Positions 1 to 8,168 of a stretch of DNA of 39,967 nucleotides are shown here, one piece after another. The first letter of the stretch is position 1. Each line of letters opens with the position of its first letter. The position numbers and the translations under genes were made by a program. A model generated the notes under the pieces. It had not been told where the DNA came from. It was given only the letters and a program-made list of their open reading frames with translations, and made no database searches. Origin of the DNA: DASVDK01 sp036381125 [NCBI: Thermodesulfobacteriota bacterium] (GTDB lineage Bacteria; DASVDK01). The stretch lies in contig DASVDK010000090.1 of assembly GCA_036381125.1 (NCBI GenBank), forward strand, positions 1-39,967, written 5' to 3'.

Positions 1-476
1 TCGTGCTCGAGGCTCGTCTGGAGCGCCTGCCGCACCCGTGCCCCCGTCTCGTCGTCGGCCTCGAGGTCGATGGACGCGAGCACGTCGAGGAGCGCCGCGT
101 CGGCCCGCTCGGCGTAGCCGTGGATCTCCTCCCGGGACGGCCAGCGCTGGGCCGCGCTCCGAGCCGCCGAGGACTCGTCGGCCGGGTCGATGCCCCGGGC
201 GAAGAGCGTCTCGAAGCGGGCGTCGATGCCCGGGCGCCCCAGCGCCTTCTTGAGCAGCGTGTTGACGGCGAGCGCGGCGACGTGCCCTTCGTAAAAGGCG
301 ATCGGCTGGCGCAGGGGGAGCGGACGGGCCAGGTACGCGTCCGGCACGACGAGGTCGAAGAGCGCGGCCGTGCGGCGCCGCGCGGCGGTGAAGGCCTCGA
401 TCGCGTGCTCGCGATCCGGCGCGGCCGTCGGGAAGACGATCGGGGCGGACGGCGGCGATGCGGCGTGTGCGGTCAT
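1..476 (-). CDS. EgtB-like ergothioneine synthase, N-terminal DinB-like part (runs off window)
   Basis: The frame is open from an ATG at 476 down to base 1, so 158 codons of the N-terminal part are visible. The text 'LPLRQPIAFYEGH' followed by 'LGRPGIDARF' and 'FARGIDP' matches the DinB-like first domain of the SUMF1/EgtB/PvdO non-haem iron family, and the last visible residues, 'SLEHE', fit the start of the second iron-binding histidine motif. EgtB joins gamma-glutamylcysteine or cysteine to hercynine in ergothioneine synthesis; other members modify different substrates, so the exact reaction is open. A GGAGG lies about 10 bases upstream of the ATG. The catalytic C-terminal domain is outside the window. 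The 232 bases between this start and the broken gene upstream (477-708) show no further gene. Confidence 0.72.
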   Translation of the reverse strand, partial: MTAHAASPPSAPIVFPTAAPDREHAIEAFTAARRRTAALFDLVVPDAYLARPLPLRQPIAFYEGHVAALAVNTLLKKALGRPGIDARFETLFARGIDPADESSAARSAAQRWPSREEIHGYAERADAALLDVLASIDLEADDETGARVRQALQTSLEH

Positions 477-708
477 TCGGAACGTGCCTCCGGCGGCCGG
501 CCATGCAATACCGTCACCACGCGAGCGGTAGGCGCACCCATGGTCGCGAGCCGCACCCGGTGCGTGACGCACACCACGCGTGCGCCGGCGGGAGTCGTCC
601 TCCCCGGCCCTCCATCGTGACGAAAGGCGCGCTCCGAGGCGGGGCGCCGAGCCCCCGGGCGGCGAGCGCGCCACCCCGACGGCGACGCGCTCCGATCGGA
701 CCTCGGCG

Positions 709-1672
709 TCAGGCCGTGAGCGCCCAGCCGTCGACGAGAACGGGTGCCGGGAGGTCGGCGGTCATCGTCACGCCGAGGCCGGGTCCGTCCGGGATCTCCA
801 CGGTGCCGTCCTCGCGAAGGGAGGGGACGCCGAACAGCTCGCGGAGCGGGTTCGGCGAGCGATCGTACTCGAGCCAGGGATAGGGTGCGGGCCCGGCGCC
901 GCGCATCTCCGGGAGCACCGCGATCCGCATCCCCTCGGTGAAGCCGCCGCAGATCGAGAGGTCGGGCTCGACGACGGCGGGCTGCCCCACCTCGAGGAAG
1001 TCGCGGAAGGCCCTCAGCCCGGCAAGCGCTTCGCCGCCGGCGATCGGGATGGGCGAGGCCGAAGCGATCTGCCGGTAGCCGGTGAGGTCGTCCGGCGCGA
1101 CCGGCTCCTCCAGCCACGAGACGTCCAGGCCCTCCGCGCGCCGGGCGAACGCCAGGGCGCCGTCCGACGCCGATCTTCATCTTGAGCGCGCGAAAGCCGT
1201 CCCTCGCGTAGGCCGCCGCCTCCGCCGCGTAGGCCCGGTAGGGATCGCCGCCCGGCTTGAAGTAGGGGCCGGCCGCATAGGCGGGCACTGTGCGCCGGCG
1301 CGCGCCGCCGAGGAGCCGTGCCACCGGGACCCGCGCCAGCCGCGCCCGGAGGTCCCGGAGGGCGAGGTCGATCGCTCCGATCGCCATGACCCCGACGCCG
1401 CGCCGGTCGCAGCCGAGCCGCGCGAACATCGCGGCCCAGAGCCGACCCGTCTCCCCCGGATCGGCGCCGAGGACCACCGGCGCGAGCTGCGTCCGGATGG
1501 TGGCCGCGACGGCGTCGGGCGAATGCCAGGCCTCGCCCCAGCCGATCGTGCCGTCGTCGGCCGCCACGGCGACGACGAGCGACCCGCGCGAGGCGTAATA
1601 GCCGGACGCGTTGCCCTGGGGCTCCGCGAGCCGGTACTCCACGCGGTAGCCGCGGATCTCGGCGACACGCAT
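709..1672 (-). pseudogene. Enolase-superfamily (mandelate racemase type) gene, broken by deletions
   Basis: The ATG at 1672 opens a good N-terminal capping domain and reaches the catalytic 'LKMKI' motif near base 1170. The sequence then jumps to 'SDGALAFARR..WLEEP' in another frame, which runs to a stop at 709-711. Between the KxK motif and LEEP there are about 23 residues where the family has about 55, so the strand with the 'VDAN' metal-ligand aspartate is missing and the frame is shifted. A second gap joins 'GGFTEGMRIA' directly to 'VLPEM..YPWLEYDRS', losing the usual catalytic-histidine segment. Neither piece could be an active enzyme. The start lies 4 bases after the stop of the chimeric IclR ORF. 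Sequencing or assembly loss is an alternative to real decay. Confidence 0.75.
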
Positions 1673-1676
1673 CGCG

Positions 1677-2123
1677 TCACTCCCGCTCGAAGTGCATTTG
1701 CCGCCTGAGCCGCAGGAGCACGCGGGTGGCGCTCCAGAAGGCGAGCAGTCCCAGGACGAGGATGTAGACCATCCGCCCGCCTTCGAGCACTCCGAGGTGG
1801 ACCGTCTCGCGGGTCTGCTCCATGAGCGCCCGCATGTGCGGGGCGGCGATCGCCCTGAGCTCGATGGCTTCGAGGCGCATCTGCCCGAGCTGCACGAAGC
1901 CCATCCCGAGCCGGTACCGGGCGGTCGCCTTGTCGTGCTCGACGAGACGGTGCGTCTCGAGCACCCCGAGCAGCCGGGCCACGGTCGGCTTCGGCAGGCC
2001 GACCGTCCTCGACAGCGTCAGAAGGGTCGCGCCGTCGCGGGCGGCTCCGAGCGCCTCGAGGATCCGGCAGCCCTTCTCAAGCGCCCTGGCCAAGAATGGA
2101 CCTCGGGTCCATTTCCGTGGCAC
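1677..2123 (-). CDS. Truncated IclR-family regulator fused to a membrane-protein tail
   Basis: This 148-residue ORF starts at GTG 2123. Residues 10-70 form an IclR winged helix-turn-helix ('TLLTLSRTVGLPKPTVARLL', then the wing), followed by the linker helix and the first strand of the ligand domain ('ETVHLGVLEGGRMVYI'). IclR proteins are normally about 250 residues and continue from this strand into the effector domain. Here residue ~120 runs straight into 'LVLGLLAFWSATRVLLRL', a transmembrane helix with a basic end, like the C-terminus of a small transporter subunit (DctQ or TctB type). The simplest reading is a deletion that fused regulator and transporter genes. It could still bind DNA but not sense the normal effector. 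Its natural target was probably the adjacent catabolic operon. Confidence 0.65.
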   Translation of the reverse strand: MPRKWTRGPFLARALEKGCRILEALGAARDGATLLTLSRTVGLPKPTVARLLGVLETHRLVEHDKATARYRLGMGFVQLGQMRLEAIELRAIAAPHMRALMEQTRETVHLGVLEGGRMVYILVLGLLAFWSATRVLLRLRRQMHFERE

Positions 2124-2200
2124 GACCGTACGATCTCGACGACGCGGCGGTCAAGAACGACCCGGCGGGGACCGGTGTGGTACGCCGCCGGGCGGCCCGG

Positions 2201-3076
2201 TCAGGGCTTCCTGATCCGGACCGCCTCGATCACCGAGGCGAAGTCGGCCTCGTCGAAGCCCAGGTTGCGCGCCGCGCGGTAGACCTCGCGCGCCGCGGCG
2301 ACGGTGGGCATCGGCACGCCGTGCTCGTCGGCGAGCCGCATGGCGTAGGTCGTGTCCTTGTGCATCCACCGGAGCGCGAACTGCGTGTTCGCGTAGTCGC
2401 GCGCGGCCATGCGGGCCGCCTTCCCCTTGACGACGGGGCTGCCGGGGCCGCCGTTGATGATGAGCGGCACGACCTTCGCCATGTCGAGGCCGGCCCGCTC
2501 GGCCAGCGCGAGCCCCTCGGCCAGCGCCGCGACCTGGACGGCGCTCATCAGGTTGTTGACGAGCTTCATCGCCGCGCCGGAGCCCGTGGGCCCGAGGTGC
2601 GTGATCCTGGCACTCACCGCCTCGAGGACCGGCCGGATCCGCTCGACCACCGCGGCGTCGCCGCCGACGAAGAGCCCGAGCTTGCCCTCCTCCGCCGCCT
2701 CCTTGCTGCCGGTGACCGGCGAGTCGACGAGCACCGCGCCCCGCTCGCGGGCGAGCGCCGAAAGCTCCCGCACCCAGTCGACCGACAGCGTGCTGCACTC
2801 GACGAGGACCGCGCCCGCGCGGGCCCCCGCGAGCGCGCCCCGCTCGCCGGTCCAGACCTCGCGCGAGGCGAGGTCGTCGCCCACCATGGCGATGACGACC
2901 TCGGCGGCCTCGGCCGCCGCGCGGGGCGTCGGGGCGACCGTCGCGCCGCGCGCCTCGAGCGGCTTCGCCTTCGCGGCAGTGCGGTTCCAGACGGTGAGGG
3001 GGAAACCGGCCTCGAGAAGGTTGCGGGCCATGCCCGCTCCCATGACTCCGAGCCCGAGCAGCGCGACCTGACGCAT
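2201..3076 (-). CDS. NAD(P)-dependent beta-hydroxyacid dehydrogenase (GLYR/HIBADH family)
   Basis: A 291-residue protein with the N-terminal Rossmann motif 'GLGVMGAGMA' (residues 8-16), the substrate motif 'DSPVTGSKEAAEEGKL' (118-133) and the catalytic lysine in 'GSGAAMKLVNNLM' (K171). The 'GSKEAAEEGKL' version is the form seen in glyoxylate/succinic-semialdehyde reductases of the GLYR group, so reduction of a short aldehyde acid is more likely than 3-hydroxyisobutyrate oxidation. The family is cytosolic and two-domain. I chose ATG 3076 because GGAGGT (3081-3086) sits 4 bases upstream; a GTG at 3082 would overlap that site. It lies just downstream of the molybdopterin oxidoreductase on the same strand (28-base gap), so the two may be co-transcribed. 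Confidence 0.88.
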   Translation of the reverse strand: MRQVALLGLGVMGAGMARNLLEAGFPLTVWNRTAAKAKPLEARGATVAPTPRAAAEAAEVVIAMVGDDLASREVWTGERGALAGARAGAVLVECSTLSVDWVRELSALARERGAVLVDSPVTGSKEAAEEGKLGLFVGGDAAVVERIRPVLEAVSARITHLGPTGSGAAMKLVNNLMSAVQVAALAEGLALAERAGLDMAKVVPLIINGGPGSPVVKGKAARMAARDYANTQFALRWMHKDTTYAMRLADEHGVPMPTVAAAREVYRAARNLGFDEADFASVIEAVRIRKP

Positions 3077-3104
3077 GTACACCTCCGGGGAATGGTGAGT
3101 CGGA

Positions 3105-5138
3105 TCAGACTGGCTCCGCGGCGGGGACCACGTCGACGGCCGCCTCGTAGCTCGCCTGTCCGGCGGGAAGGCCCGGGACGAGGTCGGAGGCCTCGGGCGC
3201 GAGGCAGGCGGCGCCCGACGTGAGGGCGTTCACGCCGACCCATCCGTCGCGCATCCAGACCACCCCTCGCGGCACGTCGTCGGTGAGGCGGGCGCGCGCC
3301 TCGAAGCGGCCGCGGTCGTTCACGAGGGCGACCGCCGCCCCCTCCGCGATGCCGCGCGCGCCCGCGTCGGCCGGGTGGATGGCGAGGACGGGATGGGGGT
3401 CGGCGGCGGCCAGGGAGGGGAGGGCGCGCCCCTCGTCGTAGAAGGCGTGGAACGCGGTGAAGGTGCGGCCCTGCCGAAAGACCAGCGGGTACGGAGAGGC
3501 GTGCTCCTCCGGCGGCTCGTAGACCGGCAGCGGCGGCAGCCCGACCGAACGGGCGCGCTCGGACCAGAACTCGACCTTGCCGGAGGGGGTGGGGAAGCGC
3601 CGCTCTGGGTGGGCCACGTGGGAGATGCGGCGCGCGTACCGGTTGCCGGTGCGGCGCATCTCGGCGACGGTGAGGGTGCCGTCGCGCATGGTGCGGAGGA
3701 GCGCCTCGATGGCGCCGTCGGCGTCGGCCCACGGGAAGAAGTCCGGCACCGGCAGGCGGTCGGCCAGCGCCCGCAGCAGCCAGACCACCGACCGCGCCTC
3801 GCCGGCAGGCTCGAGCCCCTGATCGGTGAGGTAGATGTGCGTGGCCGTGTCCTTGATCCCCACCTCCTCGAGCCATGCCGTCCCCGGCAGGACGAGGTCG
3901 GCGTGCCGCCGGATCGTCTCGTTCATGAAGAGGTCGTGGGCCACGACGAGGCCGACGCGGTCGAGCCCCCGCGCAGCCCGGCCCGCGTCCGCGTACGAGG
4001 CGAGCATGTTCGTGCCGAGGAGCAGGAGGACGGCGATGCGGCCCTCGAGCATCGCGTCGTTCATGGCCGTCATGTGCGAGGGGACGTAGTCGCCGGGCGG
4101 CCGGCGCTCGCCCGCCGTGATGTCGGCGAGCGCCTCGCCGTGCGTGAAGGCGCGGTGCCGCGGGCCGAGGCCGCCGCCGGGAACGCCGAGCTGGCCGGTG
4201 AGGGCCGGGAGGCACGAGATGGCCCGCGACGCGAGCCATCCCGTCCGGAACTTGTACATGGAGGAGCCGCCCGCGACGATCATCGCCGGCTTCGCCGTGG
4301 CGTAGCGGCGGGCGAGCGCGCGGATCGTCCCGGCCTCGAGCCCGGTCACCGCGGCCCCCCACTCGGGGGTCCGCTCGCGCAGCGGCCCGGCGAGCGGCTC
4401 GAAGCCGACGGTGTGGCGCGCGACGAACTCCCGGTCGACGAGCCCCTCGGATACGATGACGTGCATCATCGCGAGCGCCAGCGCGGCGTCGGTCCCGGGG
4501 CGGATCACGTGGAACTCGTCGGCGAGGCGGGCCGTCTCCGTCCGGCGCACGTCGATGGCGGCCACGTACGCGCCTCGCCGCTTCGCGGCCTGGAGGTGCG
4601 GTCCCGTCGTGGGCTGGCTCACCACGTTGGCGCCCCACATGAGGACCGTGCGCGCGTGCTTGCCGAGGTCCTCCTTGGTGTTGGCCTCGGGTACGCCGGT
4701 CAGGGCGAAGCCGTAGGCGCCGAGCGTCCAGCAGGTGATGGCGGCGCTCCAGGCGTGGCAGCCGTAGAGGTTGCCGAAGCGGAGGACCAGGAAGCGGTTG
4801 AGCTCGTTCACGAGGGAGCCGTGCCCGCGCCAGAGCGCGGTCTTCATCCGACCCGCCTTCCGCATGGCGGCGACGATCTCGTCGAGCGCCGCGTCCCACG
4901 ACACCGGCTCCCACCGGCCGCTCCCCCGCGGCCCGGCGCGCCTGAGCGGCGTCAGGAGACGCAGCGGGTTGCCGATGATCTCCTTTGCGGCGTGCCCGCG
5001 CTGGCAGAGGAAGCCGCGGCTGTCCGGATTGGTCCGGTCGCCGCGGACCGCGACGACCCGGTCCCCCTCGAGCGCCACCTCCATGCCGCAGAAGGTCGGG
5101 TGGCAGTTCATGGGGCACATCGTCCGGAGGAGCCGCAT
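3105..5138 (-). CDS. Molybdopterin-dependent oxidoreductase (DMSO reductase family, catalytic subunit)
   Basis: The 677-residue product begins with a 4Fe-4S site: C8, C12 and C17 in 'CPMNCHPTFCGM', and C45 in 'GFLCQRGH'. The molybdopterin-binding body follows ('LMWGANVVSQPT', 'LGTNMLASYAD', 'DLVLPGTAWLEE') and a C-terminal dinucleotide-binding barrel ('PYPLVFRQGR', then 'IHPADAGARGIAEG'). These proteins move two electrons to or from a small substrate at a bis-MGD molybdenum; the substrate cannot be read here. No twin-arginine signal is seen, so it is probably cytoplasmic, and no Fe-S or membrane partner subunit is adjacent. The open frame extends upstream to 5261, but the extra residues look non-coding and overlap the next gene, so ATG 5138 is used although its ribosome site is weak. 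Confidence 0.85.
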   Translation of the reverse strand: MRLLRTMCPMNCHPTFCGMEVALEGDRVVAVRGDRTNPDSRGFLCQRGHAAKEIIGNPLRLLTPLRRAGPRGSGRWEPVSWDAALDEIVAAMRKAGRMKTALWRGHGSLVNELNRFLVLRFGNLYGCHAWSAAITCWTLGAYGFALTGVPEANTKEDLGKHARTVLMWGANVVSQPTTGPHLQAAKRRGAYVAAIDVRRTETARLADEFHVIRPGTDAALALAMMHVIVSEGLVDREFVARHTVGFEPLAGPLRERTPEWGAAVTGLEAGTIRALARRYATAKPAMIVAGGSSMYKFRTGWLASRAISCLPALTGQLGVPGGGLGPRHRAFTHGEALADITAGERRPPGDYVPSHMTAMNDAMLEGRIAVLLLLGTNMLASYADAGRAARGLDRVGLVVAHDLFMNETIRRHADLVLPGTAWLEEVGIKDTATHIYLTDQGLEPAGEARSVVWLLRALADRLPVPDFFPWADADGAIEALLRTMRDGTLTVAEMRRTGNRYARRISHVAHPERRFPTPSGKVEFWSERARSVGLPPLPVYEPPEEHASPYPLVFRQGRTFTAFHAFYDEGRALPSLAAADPHPVLAIHPADAGARGIAEGAAVALVNDRGRFEARARLTDDVPRGVVWMRDGWVGVNALTSGAACLAPEASDLVPGLPAGQASYEAAVDVVPAAEPV

Positions 5139-5205
5139 GACGTGACTGTAGCGCCCGGCAGCGGTGATGTTCGCCGGCCTGGACGACCGCCCCGTGGCGC
5201 GGCCG

Positions 5206-5736
5206 TTATCTCCGCTCGCCACGCTGCGTGGAGCAGTGCTCGTGCCGGACGAGCCAGGCATCGGCCGGCTTGCGGTAGAGGGCGCTGCACCTCGCCCGCT
5301 GCTGCACGGCGACCTGCCCGCCGGCCGCGATGGCGAAGACGAGATCGTAGGTCGCCCAGCCGGTCGTCGCGTTCACCAGGTCGACGCGGATGTTGGTGGT
5401 CCGCGCCACCATCTGGATGGGCGCCCCGCTGTCGATGCGCACCTTGAGCGCCTCGAGGAGGCGGCGCACGTCGGCCAGTGTCTGCCGGTCGCCGTCCTGA
5501 ATGGCGTCGTAGTCCGGAGTGTAGAAGCGCAGGACGCTCTCCGGGTCGGCCGTCCTGGGGAAATCGGTCACCGCCCGCGCCGTGTCGGTGATGGCCCGGG
5601 CGATGGCGAAGCGCTCGTCCGCTCCGTCGGTGGCCGGCTCGGCCGCCGTGCCGCGGGCCGAGGCGCAGCCGGTGAGCGCCAGCAGGGCGCACAGGACGAG
5701 TCCGAGACGTGCACGGAAGGAACCCTCGAGCGCCAT
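5206..5736 (-). CDS. Lipoprotein with an NTF2/SnoaL-like (DUF4440-type) fold
   Basis: A 176-residue protein starting at ATG 5736 with GGAGGT 5 bases upstream. Residues 1-24 form a lipoprotein signal ending in 'LTGC' (lipidated C24). After a short linker come a helical segment, 'VLRFYTPDYDAIQDG' (around 68-82), and strands ending 'ALYRKPADAWLVRHEHCS'. Helices, then 'FY..DYD', then a long sheet ending in W-x-V-x-H is the pattern of SnoaL-like/DUF4440 NTF2-fold proteins, which bind or turn over small ligands. No catalytic assignment is possible. It is expected in the periplasm, anchored to a membrane. It is divergent from the Crp/Fnr gene; the shared 122-base gap holds the promoters of both. Confidence 0.7.
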   Translation of the reverse strand: MALEGSFRARLGLVLCALLALTGCASARGTAAEPATDGADERFAIARAITDTARAVTDFPRTADPESVLRFYTPDYDAIQDGDRQTLADVRRLLEALKVRIDSGAPIQMVARTTNIRVDLVNATTGWATYDLVFAIAAGGQVAVQQRARCSALYRKPADAWLVRHEHCSTQRGERR

Positions 5737-5858
5737 GCCGACCTCCGTCCTCGACGTGTCCCCATTCTAACCATCTCGAGCTCCGGACCGGGGCGCCGCC
5801 GAATAGGGGGCGGGGCCGGCCGTCGATGAGGCGTGAGCGCGAGCGCGGAGGCGTAGGG

Positions 5859-6509
5859 ATGGCGACGGCAGCGGCCACACCGACCCCCGACCTTTCGGCC
5901 GACGACTTCGCGATCCTCAGGCGGATCGGCCGCTCGGTACGGTTCGGGGCGCGACGCTACCTGTACCACCAGGACGACCCGGCCCAGGCGGTCTACCTGA
6001 TCGAGAGCGGGCTCGTGAAGCAGGCGCGCCTCACCGAGACCGCACGCGAGGTCGTGCTCGACTTCCTGGGTGCCGGCGACCTGCTCGGGGCGTTCGACCT
6101 CCTCGACCTCCGTCTCACCGACGGCTTCGCGCAGGCCATCGAGCCGACCGAGGCGCGGGTGATCCGGCGGCAGGACTTCGAGGCGGTCGTGACCGACCGG
6201 CCGGCGCTCCTCCTCGCGGTGACGCGCGTCGTGGCGCGCCGCGCCAGGCTCCTCGGCGAGCGGCTGGCCGCCCAGTCGTCCCACGACGCCGGCCGCCGCC
6301 TGGCCGATCTGCTCGACCGCCTCGTGGCCCGCTTCGGCGTCCCGACCGACCGGGGGATGGCCGTGCCCAGGGGGCTCACCCACGTCGATCTCGCCAACTA
6401 CATCGGCTCGGCGCGCGAGACGGTCACCGAGCTGCTGGCCGGGTTCGCTCGGGCCCGGAAGGTCGAGCGGCAGGGCCGCACCATCATCATCGTCAGGAGT
6501 CGCCCCTGA
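5859..6509 (+). CDS. Crp/Fnr-family transcriptional regulator
   Basis: A 216-residue protein with an N-terminal cyclic-nucleotide-like barrel ('YLYHQDDPAQAVYLIESGLV', 'FLGAGDLLGAFDLL'), a dimerisation helix near 115-140, and a C-terminal helix-turn-helix ('GLTHVDLANYIGSARETVTE', about 175-195). No cysteine cluster for an oxygen-sensing Fe-S centre is present, so it is not a classical Fnr; the ligand is unknown. The open frame reaches further back, but GGAGG at 5847-5851 lies 7 bases before ATG 5859, which decides the start. It is divergent from the lipoprotein gene, which is therefore a plausible target. A GC-rich hairpin follows the stop. Confidence 0.88.
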   Translation: MATAAATPTPDLSADDFAILRRIGRSVRFGARRYLYHQDDPAQAVYLIESGLVKQARLTETAREVVLDFLGAGDLLGAFDLLDLRLTDGFAQAIEPTEARVIRRQDFEAVVTDRPALLLAVTRVVARRARLLGERLAAQSSHDAGRRLADLLDRLVARFGVPTDRGMAVPRGLTHVDLANYIGSARETVTELLAGFARARKVERQGRTIIIVRSRP

Positions 6510-6512
6510 GGG

Positions 6513-6531
6513 GCCCCGCGCCGGGCGGGGC
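6513..6531. terminator. Hairpin between convergent genes
   Basis: GCCCCGC (6513-6519), a 5-base loop, then GCGGGGC (6525-6531) form a perfect 7-bp stem directly after the crp/fnr-like stop and just before the stop of the convergent aldolase gene. There is no T-tract on either strand, so intrinsic termination is only a guess from placement. Confidence 0.35.
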
Positions 6532-6539
6532 GGCGGGAA

Positions 6540-7307
6540 TCAGCCCCCCCGCACCGCGGCGAGCGTCCGCCGGCAGGCGTCGAGGAAGAGCTTCTCGGCG
6601 CCGGCGACGGTCACGAAGTCGACCCCCGCGGCGATCCGGCGACGCGCCTCGGCCTCGTCGTAGCAGGAGAGCCCCGCCGCGAGCCCTCGCGCTTTCACGC
6701 GGGCGATGGCGTCGTCGATCCGCCGCACGACCTCGGGGTGGTTCGGTTGCCCCGCGTGGCCGAGCGCGTGCGAGAGGTCGGTGAAGCCGAAGAAGACGGC
6801 GTCGAGGCCATCGACCGAGAGGATCTCGTCGAGGTTCTCGAAGCCGAGCGGCGACTCGACGAGGACCATCGTCGTGCGCAGCCGGTTCTCGGCCGCGTAG
6901 TACTCGGCCGACGGGGTGAGGCCGTAGCGCGCGCCCCGCACGCGCGGGCAGGCGCCCCGCGACCCGAGGGGGGCGAACTTCGAGGCGGCCACGGCGCGTC
7001 GCGCGTCGTCCCGCGTCTCGACCTGCGGGATCAGCACGCCGTCGGCCCCGAGGTCGAGCGCCTTGGCGACGTGGGGCGAGCCCTTCCCCTCCACGCGGAC
7101 GATCGCCGAGATCCCGGACGTCTCGGCCGCCGAGAGGATCCGAGGGACGGCGTCGAAGCCGAAGGCGCTGTGCTCGAGGTCGACGACGACGAAGTCGAAG
7201 CCGGCCACCCCCATGATCTCGACCAGCTCGGGGAGATCCAGCATCAGCCAGGAGCCGACGAGGCCGCCTCGCGAGAGGCGGCCTCGGAAGGTGTCGCGGG
7301 CGGGCAT
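6540..7307 (-). CDS. HpcH/HpaI-family aldolase (class II, pyruvate-type)
   Basis: A 255-residue TIM-barrel protein. Active-site residues match HpaI: H46 in 'VVVDLEHSAFG', R71 in 'AIVRVEGKG', and the metal ligands E151 ('VLVESPLG') and D177 ('FFGFTDLS'). These cytosolic enzymes cleave 4-hydroxy-2-oxo acids to pyruvate and an aldehyde with a divalent metal. Length is normal (250-265). A GTG directly before ATG 7307 is the other possible start. The GntR/FCD gene lies 26 bases upstream on the same strand and probably regulates this gene as part of one transcript. The true substrate (homoprotocatechuate product, sugar-acid derivative or other) cannot be read. Confidence 0.88.
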   Translation of the reverse strand: MPARDTFRGRLSRGGLVGSWLMLDLPELVEIMGVAGFDFVVVDLEHSAFGFDAVPRILSAAETSGISAIVRVEGKGSPHVAKALDLGADGVLIPQVETRDDARRAVAASKFAPLGSRGACPRVRGARYGLTPSAEYYAAENRLRTTMVLVESPLGFENLDEILSVDGLDAVFFGFTDLSHALGHAGQPNHPEVVRRIDDAIARVKARGLAAGLSCYDEAEARRRIAAGVDFVTVAGAEKLFLDACRRTLAAVRGG

Positions 7308-7333
7308 CACGGCCTCTCCGCCCCCATGCGCGC

Positions 7334-8080
7334 TCAGGACCTCCGGCGGCCGGGCGGCGTCTCGCCCCGCTGCTCCGGGGCGAGGCGGGCGATGTGGTCG
7401 ACCACGGCGTGGCTCCCCTCGAGGATGTTCCGCCGCATGAGCTGCTCCGCCTCCGCCGCGTCGCGCCGGCGCAGGGCGTCGAGGAGGGCGACGTGCTCGC
7501 GGTGCGCCTGCTCCACGCGCTCGGGGAGGTCCCGGTACAGCATCCGGAAGCGGGCGGTCCGGTCGAGGAGCCCCTCGAGCGCGTCGGCGAGGACCGGGTT
7601 GCCGGAGGCGAGGTGGATCGCGCGGTGGAAGTCGCGGTTCATGGCGATGACCTCGGCCAGGCGCCCCTCGGCGAGGTGGCGCGACATCGCCTCGACGAGC
7701 GTCCCGATCCGCTCGAGGGCGTCGGCGTCGGCCCGTTCGGCGGCGCGCGCCGCGGCGAGGCCCTCGAGGGCGCCGCGCATGTCGTAGAGGTGCCGCACCT
7801 CGTCGGCCGCGAGCGGCGCCACCACCGCGCCCCGGTTGGGCCGGTAGACGACGAGGCCGTCCGCGTGCAGGCGGATCAGCGCCTCGCGTACCGGCGTGGG
7901 GCTCACGCCGAGGCTGGCCGCGAGGTCGACCGCCTTCAGCGCGGCGCCGGGGGCGAGCCGGTGCGTGACGATCGCCCGGCGCAGCGTGTCGTAAACCAGG
8001 GTCTGAGCCGAACGATACCCGCGATCGGTGATCGCGAGCGTGCTCGCGTCCGGTTTCCGGGAGATCCGGTTGACGTCCAT
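7334..8080 (-). CDS. GntR-family regulator, FadR/FCD subfamily
   Basis: The 248-residue protein has an N-terminal winged helix ('AVDLAASLGVSPTPVREALI', around 50-70) and an all-helical FCD domain whose metal/effector residues are visible in 'MNRDFHRAIHLASGN' (D and H), 'REHVALLDAL' (H) and 'NILEGSHAVV' (H). FCD regulators usually sense a small organic acid and repress their own operon. It is the first gene of an operon with the HpaI-type aldolase. A TTGACA box and a TATAGAATATAGA sequence sit directly upstream of the ATG, so self-regulation is likely. The Sec-glutaredoxin gene is transcribed away from the same 88-base gap. Confidence 0.9.
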   Translation of the reverse strand: MDVNRISRKPDASTLAITDRGYRSAQTLVYDTLRRAIVTHRLAPGAALKAVDLAASLGVSPTPVREALIRLHADGLVVYRPNRGAVVAPLAADEVRHLYDMRGALEGLAAARAAERADADALERIGTLVEAMSRHLAEGRLAEVIAMNRDFHRAIHLASGNPVLADALEGLLDRTARFRMLYRDLPERVEQAHREHVALLDALRRRDAAEAEQLMRRNILEGSHAVVDHIARLAPEQRGETPPGRRRS

Positions 8081-8124
8081 TGTCTATATTCTATAAACTA
8101 CGCGGCGGCCAGCCGAGCTGTCAA
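8081..8124 (-). promoter_or_regulatory. Promoter and AT-rich candidate operator of the GntR gene
   Basis: On the minus strand TTGACA (8124-8119) is followed after 18 bases by TAGTTT (8100-8095), a reasonable sigma-70 promoter. The next bases read TATAGAATATAGA up to the ATG, a strikingly AT-rich stretch in this GC-rich window with TATA repeated on both sides of GAA. It is a plausible operator for the FCD regulator. The gap also has to hold the promoter for the rightward Sec-glutaredoxin gene. Confidence 0.5.
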
Positions 8125-8168
8125 GCCGTTCGCGTTGCCGTCGACTGGCGTTTGCCGGAGGGGTGGAG

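Noticed and set aside
477-708. A small gene in the gap between the broken enolase-family gene and the egtB-like gene
   Set aside because: All frames are shadow-like; no ribosome site with a plausible product was found.
3375-5447. Long plus-strand frame opposite the molybdopterin oxidoreductase
   Set aside because: Antisense shadow: no recognisable motifs, while the minus strand carries Fe-S and molybdopterin motifs throughout.
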